From the NCBI GenBank assembly GCA_016703525.1, contig JADJBW010000010.1, positions 86,895 through 150,894 of the forward strand: a stretch of 64,000 nt of DNA, read 5' to 3'. Positions 25,065 through 34,294 of this stretch are shown here, in pieces; position 1 is the stretch's first letter, and every line of letters starts with the position of its first letter. The stretch comes from Actinomycetota bacterium. GTDB taxonomy: Bacteria > Actinomycetota > Acidimicrobiia > Acidimicrobiales > Microtrichaceae. The position numbers and the translations under genes were made by a program. The notes beneath the pieces are model-generated. The model was given only the letters and a program-made list of their open reading frames with translations. It was not told the origin of the DNA and ran no database searches.

Positions 25065-26884
25065 CGCTGGGCGCCACTGGTGTCGGTGGAGGCCGAGGCG
25101 GCGAAGTGCAACCCGGCGAACTCGCCGGACCGACGCCACGCATCGATGTAGTGGAAGAAGGCGACGGGGCCGTCGGGGTATCCGCTGGCGCCGAGGCGTT
25201 CGCGGCGACCGATCGCACCACCCTCGTTGTTGTAGTAGCCGGGTGTGCAGTCGGGATTGCCGAGGAAGGCTCGGCCGCTCGACTCGAGGCGTTCGATCCA
25301 GGCGGCCTCCGCCTCGGGCGTGACCTCGACGGTCGACGCTCCGGTCGAGAGGGCGGCGGCGATGATCGTGGCGGCCGTGGTGGCGGCCTCGCTCAGGTTG
25401 TGCGTGATGTTCGAGATGAGGTTCGCCCCCTGCGACATGCCGAGGATGAACAGGTTGGGGAATCCGGCGACGTGCATCCCGTGCAGCGACACCATCCCGT
25501 CGGACCATCGCTGCGACAGGGTGATCCCGTCGCGTCCCGTGGTCTCGTACCCGCACCGCCGGGCGTACTCGGTGCCGACCTCGAAACCGGAGGCAAGCAC
25601 CACGACGTCGAGTTCGATGTGGCGCTCCCCCACCCAGAGCCCGCGCTCATCGGCTCGGTCGACGCCGGCGCCGTCAGTGTCGACGAGGGTCACGTTGGGC
25701 CGGTTGAACGCCTGCAGGTACTCGTCGTGAAAGCACGGTCGCTTGCACAGCTGCCGGTACCAGGGCTTGAGCGCCTCGGCTGTGGCCGGGTCGGCGACGA
25801 TCGCGTCGACCCGTGCCCGGATCTCGTCCATCTTCTCGTCGTCGCTGTCCTCGTAGGCGCGCTGCACCGTCTCGGGCGTGAACTCGGCGCCCTCGGTCAC
25901 TGCGGTGACGACGCGATCGCGGATGCGCTTGGCGATATCGGTCCAGCCGTCTTGCACCAGATCGACGTCGGTGAAGCCCCCGGTCTGCAGGGTGGCGAAG
26001 TTGAGTAGCCAGTCGCGCTGCCAGCCCTCGCCGAGCTCAGCGAACCAGGTCGCGTCGATCGGGTGGTTGTTTCGCACGTCGATCGACGAGGGCGTCCGCT
26101 GGAACACGAAGAGGTGCGCGGCCGTCTCCGCGAGCGGCGGCACACACTGCACAGCGGTCGCTCCCGTGCCGACGAGCCCGACCCGCAGCCCCGCGAGGCC
26201 GGTCATCGGAGCGCCGGTCGGGTCGCCGCCTGTGAGTTCCCAATCCCACCGAGACGTGTGAAACATCGGACCACCGAACCGGTCGAGCTCTGCGATCGCC
26301 GGCAGCTTCGCCCGATGCAACGGGCCGGTTCCCATCGCAACGAACCGTGCCGTCAGCGTGTCGCCGCGGTCGGTGCTGATGATCCAGCGCTCACGGCGGT
26401 CGGCCCAGTCAAGCGCCGTGACCTCGGTGGACAGCAGTGCGCGGTCGTCGAGGCCGAAGGTGGTCGCGATTCGCTGCGCGTGTGCGTGGATCTCGTGTGC
26501 GGGGATGTACTTCGCGCTCGGCACGGTGTCGACCTCGTCGAGCAGCGGGAGGTACACCATGGCCGCCGTGTCACACATCGCACCCGGGTAGCGGTTCCAG
26601 TACCAGGTGCCTCCCACACCGCCGGCGCCGTCGATCAGCAGGAAGTCGTCGATACCCGCTTGGCGCAAGCGGGCACCCGTGCAGAGCCCGCCGAATCCGG
26701 CGCCGATGATCGCAACCGTGACGTCGTCGCTTCGGGGGGCTCGCTCCGCTCGGGGCGTGAACGGGTCGTCGAGCAGCGATGCGAACCGGCCGCTCGGCTG
26801 GCGGTACTGGGCGTTCCCGTCGGGTCGTACCCGTTTGTCGCGTTCCTCGCGGTACCTCGCCTGCAGCGCCTCACGATGCTCCAC
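25061..26884 (-). CDS. FAD/NADPH-dependent Baeyer-Villiger type monooxygenase
   Basis: 607 residues. The first Rossmann motif GAGFGG lies at 61-66, the BVMO fingerprint FGGPMFHTSRW at 203-213 (FxGxxxHxxxW), and a second Rossmann loop GTGATA near 239-244. The GGVGGTWYWNRYPGAMCD block (88-105) is typical of cyclohexanone and phenylacetone monooxygenases. It should insert oxygen next to a ketone to give an ester or lactone. The GTG start at 26884 has GGAGGAGG about 6 nt upstream. It overlaps the small membrane gene before it and the DinB-like gene after it. Confidence 0.92.
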   Translation of the reverse strand: MEHREALQARYREERDKRVRPDGNAQYRQPSGRFASLLDDPFTPRAERAPRSDDVTVAIIGAGFGGLCTGARLRQAGIDDFLLIDGAGGVGGTWYWNRYPGAMCDTAAMVYLPLLDEVDTVPSAKYIPAHEIHAHAQRIATTFGLDDRALLSTEVTALDWADRRERWIISTDRGDTLTARFVAMGTGPLHRAKLPAIAELDRFGGPMFHTSRWDWELTGGDPTGAPMTGLAGLRVGLVGTGATAVQCVPPLAETAAHLFVFQRTPSSIDVRNNHPIDATWFAELGEGWQRDWLLNFATLQTGGFTDVDLVQDGWTDIAKRIRDRVVTAVTEGAEFTPETVQRAYEDSDDEKMDEIRARVDAIVADPATAEALKPWYRQLCKRPCFHDEYLQAFNRPNVTLVDTDGAGVDRADERGLWVGERHIELDVVVLASGFEVGTEYARRCGYETTGRDGITLSQRWSDGMVSLHGMHVAGFPNLFILGMSQGANLISNITHNLSEAATTAATIIAAALSTGASTVEVTPEAEAAWIERLESSGRAFLGNPDCTPGYYNNEGGAIGRRERLGASGYPDGPVAFFHYIDAWRRSGEFAGLHFAASASTDTSGAQR

Positions 26885-27209
26885 CCCCGGCCTCCTCCGA
26901 CCTCGATGGCCCCATCATGCCAACCGAGCGCACGCTCAGCACGAGCGACACCACCGCGACGAGACCGGCGGCGACGACGATCCCGCCCAGGCCGACGAGC
27001 GGGTCGACGCGGATCGCTCCGCTCTGGTGCGCCACCACGAGCAGCCCCTCGGTCAGGGCCAACACGCCGGCGATCAGCGCGAACAGGTCGAGCGGATGCC
27101 GGTCGAGCGGTCCCGGCCGGGCGTTGGGGCGGGCCGCGAGAGGAGTCGTGCTGGGGGCGCCGCTCATCGAGGAGGCGGTCGTTGCGGTCATGTCGGGTGC
27201 GGGGGTCAT
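26871..27209 (-). CDS. Small hypothetical membrane protein
   Basis: 112 residues with a Pro/Ala-rich N-terminus and two hydrophobic helices (LDLFALIAGVLALTEGLLVV and GLGGIVVAAGLVAVVSLVLS). It lies between the PspC-domain gene (78 bp upstream, same strand) and the monooxygenase, which it overlaps by 14 bp. Actinobacterial PspC proteins often have such a short membrane neighbour. Family not recognised. Confidence 0.6.
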   Translation of the reverse strand: MTPAPDMTATTASSMSGAPSTTPLAARPNARPGPLDRHPLDLFALIAGVLALTEGLLVVAHQSGAIRVDPLVGLGGIVVAAGLVAVVSLVLSVRSVGMMGPSRSEEAGGGAS

Positions 27210-27287
27210 GCGGGTCTCCGTCGTGTTCGCAGGAACGTTTGGGTTGGTCGGGTTTGGTCGGATCGGTCGGGTCGGTCGGGTCGGTCC

Positions 27288-29231
27288 TCAGGGCGCCGGC
27301 TCCGGCGCGGTGGGCGTCGTGGACGCGGCAGGCACCGTCGGCACGGCGACCGTCGATGGGGCCGCCGATGTGGGTGGCGGTGCCGACGGGTCGGCCGTGC
27401 CCGGCCCGGGGGCGGGCACAGCCGGGTCGGTGGTGGGTGGGACGGCTGCGGCGGGCGGCGCGGACTGCTCGGCGATCACCCGCAATTCGGCCTCGAGACC
27501 GCTGCAGCGCACGGGGTCGGCGCTCAGCCGGCGACAGAGCACGTAGGCCTCGTCACCGGCCGCGCGGCACCCGATCAGCCAACTGGGGTCGCCCGCATCC
27601 TCGCAAGCCCGCACCTGGGAGGCTCCGGTCGTGCCGCACGGAGCCATCGCCGATCGCTCGATGGTCGAACCGGTTGCGCCGGTCCGCATGCACAACGCAG
27701 CCGGCGCCGTGACGTTGAGTTCGCCCGCCCAGCGGGGTTCGAGCAGCACGACGCTGCCCGAACCGGCGGCGATCTCCAGGTGAAGAACCGGCCCACCCTT
27801 CGGCCCGAACGTTCGTCGCACACTGGCTCCGTCGGGCGACTCGACCTGCTGGCTGAGCTGCCAAAGGCTGTGAATGGACGAATCGCCGGTCACGCGGCGC
27901 ACGTCGCCGAGGTGCACGACTTCACCACCGCGCAGCGACCTCGCCGGATCCGGATGGGCGAGAAATGCGAGGGCTGCGGCCGGTGACATCAGGTGGCCGA
28001 CGTCGGCGAGGATCGGTCGAGCGAGGTCGACCCGACCCAGGCCCGTATCGGCGACGACGGCGGTCCGCACCGACCTGGGCAGCACGACGCGTGCGGTCCC
28101 GAGCGAGGTGCGCAGGTGCAATGTCGCGTCGCGGTCGAGTTCGAGATCGCCCAGGTCGACGAGCTTCGTGCCCGCGAGCACGTCGACGTTCGACGGAAGG
28201 TCATTGCCGTCGACCACCTTGAGGGCCGCTGGTCGCACCTCGCCGGCCAGACGGACGTCGCCGAGGAGGAGGAGCGCCAGCACCCCGGCAATTGGGGCTG
28301 CCACAACAGCGAGGCCACGCGCTCGGCCGAAACGGGCCGACACGATCAACCCGACACCGAGGATCGCCAACACCAGCCCTGCCGGGACCCCGATGTTGAC
28401 AGGACCGTCGCCGGAGCCCGCGACGATCGCCGCAACGCCGCCCGCCACTGCGGCGACGGCCAGGGTGAGCGGGGTGAGAAACGGGAGCGCCCGTGGTGAC
28501 CTCGGAGGGGTCGAAGCGAACGGCACGGGCGGAGCGGCGGACGGGGCAGCGGTGGTCGCCGATGCAGGTCCACCTGCCCGCTGGCCGCCGGGCCGGCGCA
28601 GCACCAACGCCGCGCCACCGAGCACGAGCGCCCAGGCGAGGAATCGGGATCCGTCGGCGGGGCTGTCGTACCCGGGTTGGAGTCGATCGAGCAGCACCAT
28701 TCCTGCGAGCGCGAGCACGCCGATCGCGAGGACGTCGCGGACGGGTCCATGCCCCAGGGCGCGCTGCCCGTCGTCGCGGGGCACCAACACCCACAACACG
28801 ACATAGAGCGCTACACCGATGCCCATGAAGGCCAACAGCACCGCCGCGCAGCGCACGATCCAGCCCGGAAGGGCCCAGCGGTCGGCGATACCGCCGCACA
28901 CGCCGCCCAGCACGTTGTTACCGGACGAGCGACGGAGCGAACGACCAAAGTCGACCAGTCGATCCCACCCGCTCGGGTCAGCTCCGGCTTGCCCGGAGAC
29001 CGGCCCGTCGGACATCGCGGCCGCTGGCGCAGCTGCGGCCGCAGCCGCAGCCGCAGCCGACGATGCTCCGGTCGCGTCGCCCGGAACCGCATCCGGCGTT
29101 GGCCCGACCGGGGGCGGGCCGGAGGCTGGCGGACCGGCGGATTGGCCAGGCGCCTCGTTCCCGGCAGGTGCCTCGTTCCCGGCATGCGGCTCGTTCTCGG
29201 CCTGCGGCTCGGGTGCAGTTGGGTCGTCCAT
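27288..29231 (-). CDS. PspC domain-containing membrane protein
   Basis: 647 residues. A Pro/Ala/Glu-rich N-terminus with a poly-Ala run (about 59-72) precedes a PspC domain (LGGVCGGIADRWALPGWIVRCAAVLLAF). Several membrane helices follow to about residue 320, then a beta-helix-like domain with LiaF/DUF2154-type repeats (VDLGDLELDRDATLHLRTSL) and a Cys-containing tail ending in a Pro/Thr/Ala-rich stretch. It probably senses envelope stress with the divergent PspC-type kinase and response regulator. Confidence 0.85.
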   Translation of the reverse strand: MDDPTAPEPQAENEPHAGNEAPAGNEAPGQSAGPPASGPPPVGPTPDAVPGDATGASSAAAAAAAAAAPAAAMSDGPVSGQAGADPSGWDRLVDFGRSLRRSSGNNVLGGVCGGIADRWALPGWIVRCAAVLLAFMGIGVALYVVLWVLVPRDDGQRALGHGPVRDVLAIGVLALAGMVLLDRLQPGYDSPADGSRFLAWALVLGGAALVLRRPGGQRAGGPASATTAAPSAAPPVPFASTPPRSPRALPFLTPLTLAVAAVAGGVAAIVAGSGDGPVNIGVPAGLVLAILGVGLIVSARFGRARGLAVVAAPIAGVLALLLLGDVRLAGEVRPAALKVVDGNDLPSNVDVLAGTKLVDLGDLELDRDATLHLRTSLGTARVVLPRSVRTAVVADTGLGRVDLARPILADVGHLMSPAAALAFLAHPDPARSLRGGEVVHLGDVRRVTGDSSIHSLWQLSQQVESPDGASVRRTFGPKGGPVLHLEIAAGSGSVVLLEPRWAGELNVTAPAALCMRTGATGSTIERSAMAPCGTTGASQVRACEDAGDPSWLIGCRAAGDEAYVLCRRLSADPVRCSGLEAELRVIAEQSAPPAAAVPPTTDPAVPAPGPGTADPSAPPPTSAAPSTVAVPTVPAASTTPTAPEPAP

Positions 29232-29362
29232 GGCTCACACCCTCGTCCGCAGCACGCCCGCACACCATCGGGAATCACCCTGAGCCGACCCCGAGCCCGA
29301 GCCCCACCGATTCAGGGCGATGCCCCACCGACAGGGCCGCGGGTGCCTGCCAAGATGGGTCC

Positions 29363-30598
29363 ATGCCAGCCGAGACACCGATGGACCCCGACCTGTTCGG
29401 GCTCGCGCTCAGGGCGACCGGCGACGAGGCGGTGGTCGTCGGCGTGTGTGCCGCATGGGCGCGCCGCCTCGGCCTGCGGCCGATCACCGTTCGAGCGTGC
29501 CTCACGGTGCTGGCGCTCGCCGGAGGGTTCGGCGTGGGCCTCTACGCCGCCGGATTCCTCTGGGCGCGCCGAACATCCGGCACGACCGACGACGCGAGCC
29601 GCCCTGCGCCCGCCGGGCCCGAGCCGCGCCGCGAGGTTCGGCCGGGTGGCGAATTCGGCGCCTGGGCCTTCACGATCGGCCTGATCTCCGAGCTGCGCAA
29701 CTGGTGGCCCGGGGTTGACGTTCGCCTGTTGATCCCGGCGACGCTGGTGGCGATCGGCACGTCGATCGGCTGGCGCGCCCCCGGCGACTCCGGTGAACGG
29801 CGCGCAGGCGCGCTACTCGGCCGCCTGCTCGGCGGCTCGATGCTCGTGGTCGTCGGCCTTGGGGTGTTTGCCTCGCAGCGGGTCGCGTTGTCGACCCTGC
29901 GGGACGCATCGCTCGCAGTCCTCGTGGCGTCCGCCGGCGTCGCGCTGGTCGCCGGACCCGGTCTGGCGCGCCTCGTGCGCTCCATCACTGCCGAGCGCGA
30001 CGAGCGTGTCCGCCAGGCGGAACGTGCCGCTGTCGCGGAACATCTGCACGACTCGGTCCTGCAAACCCTCACGCTCATCCAGCGCCATCCCGAAGACCGC
30101 GAGGCGGTCGCCACGCTTGCCCGCCGACAGGAACGAGATCTCCGTCGGTGGCTCTACGGCGGAGCAATGGGGGCGCTTGGCGGCCGTGAGGGCTCGATGT
30201 CACGGTGCGCCGAGTCCATCGAGGCCATCACCGACGAGGTGGAAGACCACTACGGCGTGACCGTCGAGGCCGTTGTCGTCGGCGACGGCCCTGTCAGCGC
30301 GCCGGTCGAGGCGGCGCTGGCGGCCGCACGCGAGGCGCTGGTCAACGCGGCGAAGTTCTCCGGCGAGCGCACCGTCTCGCTGTTCGCGGAGATCGGCGAT
30401 GCAACCCTCGATCTGTACGTACGCGACCGCGGCACCGGGTTCGACCTGCAGGCGGTGCCCGCCGACCGTCACGGCATCGCGGGGTCGATCCGAGGTCGGA
30501 TCGACCGTGCGGGGGGCCGAGTCGCCATCCGCACCGCACCGGGCGAAGGCACCGAGGTGTCGCTGTCGGTGCCCCTCGCCGCCGAGGTCACGCCGTGA
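29363..30598 (+). CDS. Sensor histidine kinase with PspC-like N-terminus (NarL/LiaS type)
   Basis: 411 residues. An N-terminal PspC-like segment with one helix (residues 42-66) is followed by two to four more membrane helices to about 205. The HisKA_3 dimerisation helix has the phospho-accepting His229 in EHLHDSVLQTL. The HATPase domain has a degenerate N-box (ALVNAAKFSG) and DRGTGFDLQ. ATG 29363 is chosen because the PspC-like part begins just after it. The GTGA at its end begins a run of short repeats leading to the regulator gene. Confidence 0.88.
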   Translation: MPAETPMDPDLFGLALRATGDEAVVVGVCAAWARRLGLRPITVRACLTVLALAGGFGVGLYAAGFLWARRTSGTTDDASRPAPAGPEPRREVRPGGEFGAWAFTIGLISELRNWWPGVDVRLLIPATLVAIGTSIGWRAPGDSGERRAGALLGRLLGGSMLVVVGLGVFASQRVALSTLRDASLAVLVASAGVALVAGPGLARLVRSITAERDERVRQAERAAVAEHLHDSVLQTLTLIQRHPEDREAVATLARRQERDLRRWLYGGAMGALGGREGSMSRCAESIEAITDEVEDHYGVTVEAVVVGDGPVSAPVEAALAAAREALVNAAKFSGERTVSLFAEIGDATLDLYVRDRGTGFDLQAVPADRHGIAGSIRGRIDRAGGRVAIRTAPGEGTEVSLSVPLAAEVTP

Positions 30599-30602
30599 CC
30601 AG

Positions 30603-30653
30603 GCGACGCGATGACGGACGCGACGCGATGACGGAGGCGACGCGATGACGGAG
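30603..30653 (+). repeat. Three 17-bp repeats giving a chain of overlapping start codons
   Basis: GCGACGCGATGACGGAC at 30603-30619, then two copies ending GGAG at 30620-30636 and 30637-30653. Each holds an ATG (30611, 30628, 30645) in a different frame because the unit is 17 bp. The first two ATGs each open a six-codon ORF whose TGA overlaps the next ATG. Only 30645 leads into the response regulator. Confidence 0.85.
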
Positions 30654-31328
30654 GCGATACCCATGGCCGACCCAGGGCCCGATCGGGCGACGACGCGCGT
30701 CGTGGTGGTCGACGACCACGCGCTCTTTCGCGCCGGAGTCGTGGCCGAGTTGCGCGACGCCGTGGAGATCGTCGGCGAGGCGCACGACGTCGCATCCGCT
30801 GTCTCGGTCATCGAGGCGCAACGCCCCGACGTCGTACTGCTCGACGTGCACCTGCCCGGCGGCGGCGGGCGCGACGTCGTGACGGGTTGCGCCGCTCGCT
30901 CGGTCGACACGCGATTCCTCGCGCTGTCGGTGTCCGATGCCGCCGAGGACGTGGTCGGGCTCGTCCGGGCGGGTGCGCGTGGATACGTCACCAAGTCCAT
31001 CGACCGCGACGCCCTGCTCGACGCCATTGAGCGCGTACGCGACGGCGACGCCGTGTTCTCGCCGCGACTCGCCGGCTTCGTGCTCGACGCGTTCCGAATG
31101 GACGGCGGCGAGGCCTCGGCGACCGACCCCGACCTGGATCAGCTGACGGCGCGCGAGCGCGAGGTCATGCAGCATCTGGCCCGCGGCTACGCGTACAAGG
31201 AGATCGCCCGAGAGCTGTTCATCAGCGTGAAGACCGTGGAGACCCACGCCTCATCGGTGCTGCACAAGCTGCAGCTGTCGAGCCGCCACGAACTCACGCG
31301 CTGGGCGAACGACCGCCGGTTGCTCTGA
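30645..31328 (+). CDS. LuxR/NarL family response regulator
   Basis: 227 residues. The receiver domain has acidic residues in VVVDDH (19-25), phospho-acceptor Asp67 (VVLLDVHLP) and the conserved Lys in GYVTKS. The C-terminal LuxR helix-turn-helix is LTAREREVMQHLARGYAYKEIARELFISVKTVETH (in parts, residues about 167-200). An alternative start is ATG 30663. It pairs with the upstream kinase and probably controls the PspC-domain gene on the other side. Confidence 0.93.
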   Translation: MTEAIPMADPGPDRATTRVVVVDDHALFRAGVVAELRDAVEIVGEAHDVASAVSVIEAQRPDVVLLDVHLPGGGGRDVVTGCAARSVDTRFLALSVSDAAEDVVGLVRAGARGYVTKSIDRDALLDAIERVRDGDAVFSPRLAGFVLDAFRMDGGEASATDPDLDQLTAREREVMQHLARGYAYKEIARELFISVKTVETHASSVLHKLQLSSRHELTRWANDRRLL

Positions 31329-31348
31329 CGCACGCGACCCCGGGCGAG

Positions 31349-32662
31349 CTACGACACGGCCGGCTCGACGACGGAGCGCGTCAGCCTCGACCGTTCCGCC
31401 GCCCACGCCACCTCGTGGCTGCGGAGCGCGGAGCGCGCATCCGACGTGAGGGCTCCGTCGTCGCCGCGCAGCGATGCGGCGAGCGCCCGCATCAGCCCCA
31501 CGTCTCCCCCGCCGTGGCCGAGCAGTTCGAACTCGCCGATGTCGATCCGTTCCACCTCGCGCGACCCATGGTCGATCACGGTGATCTCGGGCTCGTCGGT
31601 GAACGTGGCACGCAGGGTCGCTCGGGTTCCGTCGTACCGCATCGTGCGGCCCTCCTCGTGTGAGTGGCCGTGCATCGTGAACGCGACGGTGGTGCCGGAG
31701 CGCATCTCCATGGCGACGACTTGGTGGTCGACCACGTCGTTGTCGCAGCGGTACACGCATCGGCCGAAATCGCTCGTGCGCAGCGCGGCGAGGCGCTCGT
31801 CGCGATCGAGCGTCATGGGATCCGACAGTGGAAAGAGCTGGGTCAGGCCGCGGATCCCCGGGCGGAATTCGGTGACCTCCGGTGCGTAGTTGACCGCCGC
31901 GTCGTAGATGCAGGTCTCCTGGATCGGGCAGCCGTCGCTGCACCGATCGGGGATTTCTGGACCGACCGCGTCGCGACGGAAATGCGTGAGGCTTCCGAAC
32001 GACGAGACGCTACGCACCGGCTCATCGAGGATCCACAACAGCATGTCCATGTCGTGACAGCTCTTGGCGAGCAGCATCGGGTTCGCGCGGTCGGTGCGGC
32101 CGTAGGCGCCGCGCACGTAGCTGTGCGCCATGTGGAGCGACTCGACGTTCTCTCGGTGTTCGACGGTGACGATCCGTCCCAGCCGCCCCGATTGCACGAC
32201 GTGGCGCACCGCCTGGAAGAACGGCGTGTAACGCAGGACGTGGCACACGTGCAGCGCTCGGCCGTGATCCTCGGCCACCTCCACCATCGTCCGGCACTCC
32301 TGCGCCGATTGCGCCATCGGCTTCTCGACGACCACGTCGTATCCGGCTCGAAGCGCCGCGACCGCCGGTCCGAAATGCTGATCGTCGGGCGTCGCGATGA
32401 GCACCGCCGTCGCGACCTGCGGTGCCGCAAGCCACTCGTCGACCGACGCGAAACGCGCTGAGGCGGGAATTCGATGGACCTCGGCGAACGCCGAACGGCG
32501 GCTGGGAGACCGCTCCACGACGCCCACGAAGCGGATCCCGGCGGCCGCGGCGCTCATCCCGTACGAGATCATCCCTCGAAGCCCCGCGCCGATCAGCACC
32601 ACGTCGACCGGTGCCGGGTCGGTGGCCCCCATCTCCGGGTCGGCCGCATCGGGACCACGCAT
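31349..32662 (-). CDS. Gfo/Idh/MocA family oxidoreductase
   Basis: 437 residues. The NAD(P) loop is LIGAGLRGMIS (23-33), the family EKP motif is VVEKPMAQ (112-119), and the later HDMDMLLWILDEP block matches sugar dehydrogenases of the family. A cysteine group (RCSDGCPIQETC) is seen in the middle, as in several MocA-like proteins. It diverges from a GH4 glycosidase gene, so sugar or inositol metabolism is likely. ATG 32662 is the first start with homology; the frame upstream is a shadow of the GH4 gene. Confidence 0.88.
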   Translation of the reverse strand: MRGPDAADPEMGATDPAPVDVVLIGAGLRGMISYGMSAAAAGIRFVGVVERSPSRRSAFAEVHRIPASARFASVDEWLAAPQVATAVLIATPDDQHFGPAVAALRAGYDVVVEKPMAQSAQECRTMVEVAEDHGRALHVCHVLRYTPFFQAVRHVVQSGRLGRIVTVEHRENVESLHMAHSYVRGAYGRTDRANPMLLAKSCHDMDMLLWILDEPVRSVSSFGSLTHFRRDAVGPEIPDRCSDGCPIQETCIYDAAVNYAPEVTEFRPGIRGLTQLFPLSDPMTLDRDERLAALRTSDFGRCVYRCDNDVVDHQVVAMEMRSGTTVAFTMHGHSHEEGRTMRYDGTRATLRATFTDEPEITVIDHGSREVERIDIGEFELLGHGGGDVGLMRALAASLRGDDGALTSDARSALRSHEVAWAAERSRLTRSVVEPAVS

Positions 32663-32777
32663 GCCGGGAGTCTCGCGCGCCGGGCGGGGATCGCCGCGGT
32701 ACCCGACGCCGGGGCGTTGCGCCGGCAGCGTTGAGCACGTCGGGCGCGGGCACCTCGGTACCCGCGAGACTTGCGCC
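32663..32777. promoter_or_regulatory. Mirror-image divergent promoters for the Gfo and GH4 genes
   Basis: Both genes have CGCGAGACT followed by six bases and then ATG (minus 32677-32669 before 32662; plus 32763-32771 before 32778), making a 9-bp inverted repeat that spans the 115-bp gap. GAGACT fits a relaxed -10 at leaderless spacing. A second pair, GGTACCC at 32699-32705 and 32757-32763, is a direct repeat of a nearly palindromic word and may be a regulator site. Confidence 0.45.
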
Positions 32778-34148
32778 ATGTCATCCGCGACCTCGACCGG
32801 CTCCCCACGCATCACGCTCGTCGGCGCGGGCGGAATGGCCTTCGGGCCCACCATGGCGAACGACGTGATCCACACTCCCGGGCTGCGCGGCGCCACCCTG
32901 ATGCTGCACGACGTGAACGGCGCCCGCCTCGAGCGGGCACACCGCTTCGCGGCGAAGCTCAACCTCGCGGCGGACAACCCCGTGCGCATCCTCGCCACGA
33001 CCGACGCCCGGACGGCCCTCACCGGCGCCGACTTCGTGTTGTCCAGCGCGGAGTTCGGACGCTTCGAGTATCGGATCCAGGACTACGAGATCCCGAATCG
33101 CCACGGCGCTCGCCAGATCAACGGCGAGAACGGCGGCCCGGGCGCGGTCTTCCACTCGCTGCGCAGCATCGCGAACACGCTGTCGATCTGCGACGACATC
33201 GAGCGGTTCTGTCCCGACGCGTTACTCATCAACCTGTCGAACCCGCTCAGCCGGGTCGCGCTGGCGATCGAGCAGCACACATCGATCCGTTCGGTGTCGA
33301 TGTGTCACGAGATGCCCAACGGCGTCTACCGGCTGTCGAAGTACCTCAAGATCCCGAAGTCGCAGATCGAGGCCCATGCGGCGGGAATCAACCACTTCAC
33401 CTTCTTCTCCGAACTGCGCGACCGCCGGACCGGCGACGACCTGCTCCCGAAGGTCCGCGAGCGGTTCTCCGAGCCGTTCTTCGACTACGCGTGGCCGGTC
33501 GTCGCCGCGACGCGTATCTCCGGGCGAATCGGCCCGCTCGGCGCCATCGCGGATGAGTTCTACTTCCCCCTCGTGGTCCACATGGTCCGTGAGTACGGCC
33601 TGGTGCCCACCTCGATCGACTCCCACATCGGCGAGTACCTCCCGTTCACCGCCGATATCGGTGCGTGGTATCCGTCGAGGGCCCACGTGATGGAACGCAC
33701 GTCGCGCTTCGCGGAGCGCGCATCGGCATGGGTCGCGCAAACACGGGTACCGCTTCCGCTGCATCGGCTGCGCCCGAGCAGCGAAGAGGTCGTGCCGATC
33801 ATCGCGTCGATGTGGACAGGCGAGTCGCGACGCCTCATGGCGGTGAATGTGGCGAACGACGGGTACATCCCAGACGTCGCGGCGGGAGCGATCGTCGAGG
33901 TGGGTGCCACCGTCGACGCCGACGGCATTCATCCCGACCGCGAGCCACCGGTGGGCGATCCGGTCGCAGGCTGGATCGCGGCGCAGCTCCCGCTGCAGCA
34001 ACTCCTGGTTGACGCTGCGGTGCAACGCGATCCGGAACTGGCGTTTCAGGCGCTGGTCGCCGACCCGCTGTCGCCGCCGGACGAACGGGCCTGTCGGGCG
34101 ATGTTCGACGAGGTGTGCTCGCTGCAGCGGGACGTGCTGCCGTTCTGA
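32778..34148 (+). CDS. Glycoside hydrolase family 4 (alpha-galactosidase/6-phospho-glycosidase type)
   Basis: 456 residues, an NAD- and Mn-dependent glycosidase that works by transient oxidation at C3. NAD loop VGAGGMAFG (15-23), NLSNPL (152-157), metal-binding Cys176-His177 in CHEMPN, and GINHFTF (203-209) are all in place. Substrate choice (alpha-galactoside, glucuronide or phospho-sugar) cannot be read reliably by eye. The divergent Gfo/Idh/MocA gene probably belongs to the same pathway. Confidence 0.9.
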   Translation: MSSATSTGSPRITLVGAGGMAFGPTMANDVIHTPGLRGATLMLHDVNGARLERAHRFAAKLNLAADNPVRILATTDARTALTGADFVLSSAEFGRFEYRIQDYEIPNRHGARQINGENGGPGAVFHSLRSIANTLSICDDIERFCPDALLINLSNPLSRVALAIEQHTSIRSVSMCHEMPNGVYRLSKYLKIPKSQIEAHAAGINHFTFFSELRDRRTGDDLLPKVRERFSEPFFDYAWPVVAATRISGRIGPLGAIADEFYFPLVVHMVREYGLVPTSIDSHIGEYLPFTADIGAWYPSRAHVMERTSRFAERASAWVAQTRVPLPLHRLRPSSEEVVPIIASMWTGESRRLMAVNVANDGYIPDVAAGAIVEVGATVDADGIHPDREPPVGDPVAGWIAAQLPLQQLLVDAAVQRDPELAFQALVADPLSPPDERACRAMFDEVCSLQRDVLPF

Positions 34149-34190
34149 TTCGCCGGGACCTCGGACGGCCAGGTCCTCGGTGTTCGGCCA

Positions 34191-34294
34191 TTCAGCCGTT
34201 CAGCCGTGCAGGCGTTCAGGCGTTCAGCCGTTCAGCCGTTCAGCCGTTCAGCCGTTCAGCCGTTCAGCCGTTCAGCCGTTCAGCCGTTCAGCCG
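34191..34294. repeat. 13-copy 8-bp tandem repeat TTCAGCCG
   Basis: Thirteen contiguous 8-bp units run from 34191 to 34294. Eleven are exactly TTCAGCCG; 34207-34214 (TGCAGGCG) and 34215-34222 (TTCAGGCG) are variants. The array lies between the convergent GH4 and NUDIX genes, and the NUDIX stop codon (34280-34282) is inside it. On the minus strand each unit carries CTGA, so a stop is available in every frame. Such arrays change copy number easily. Confidence 0.95.
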
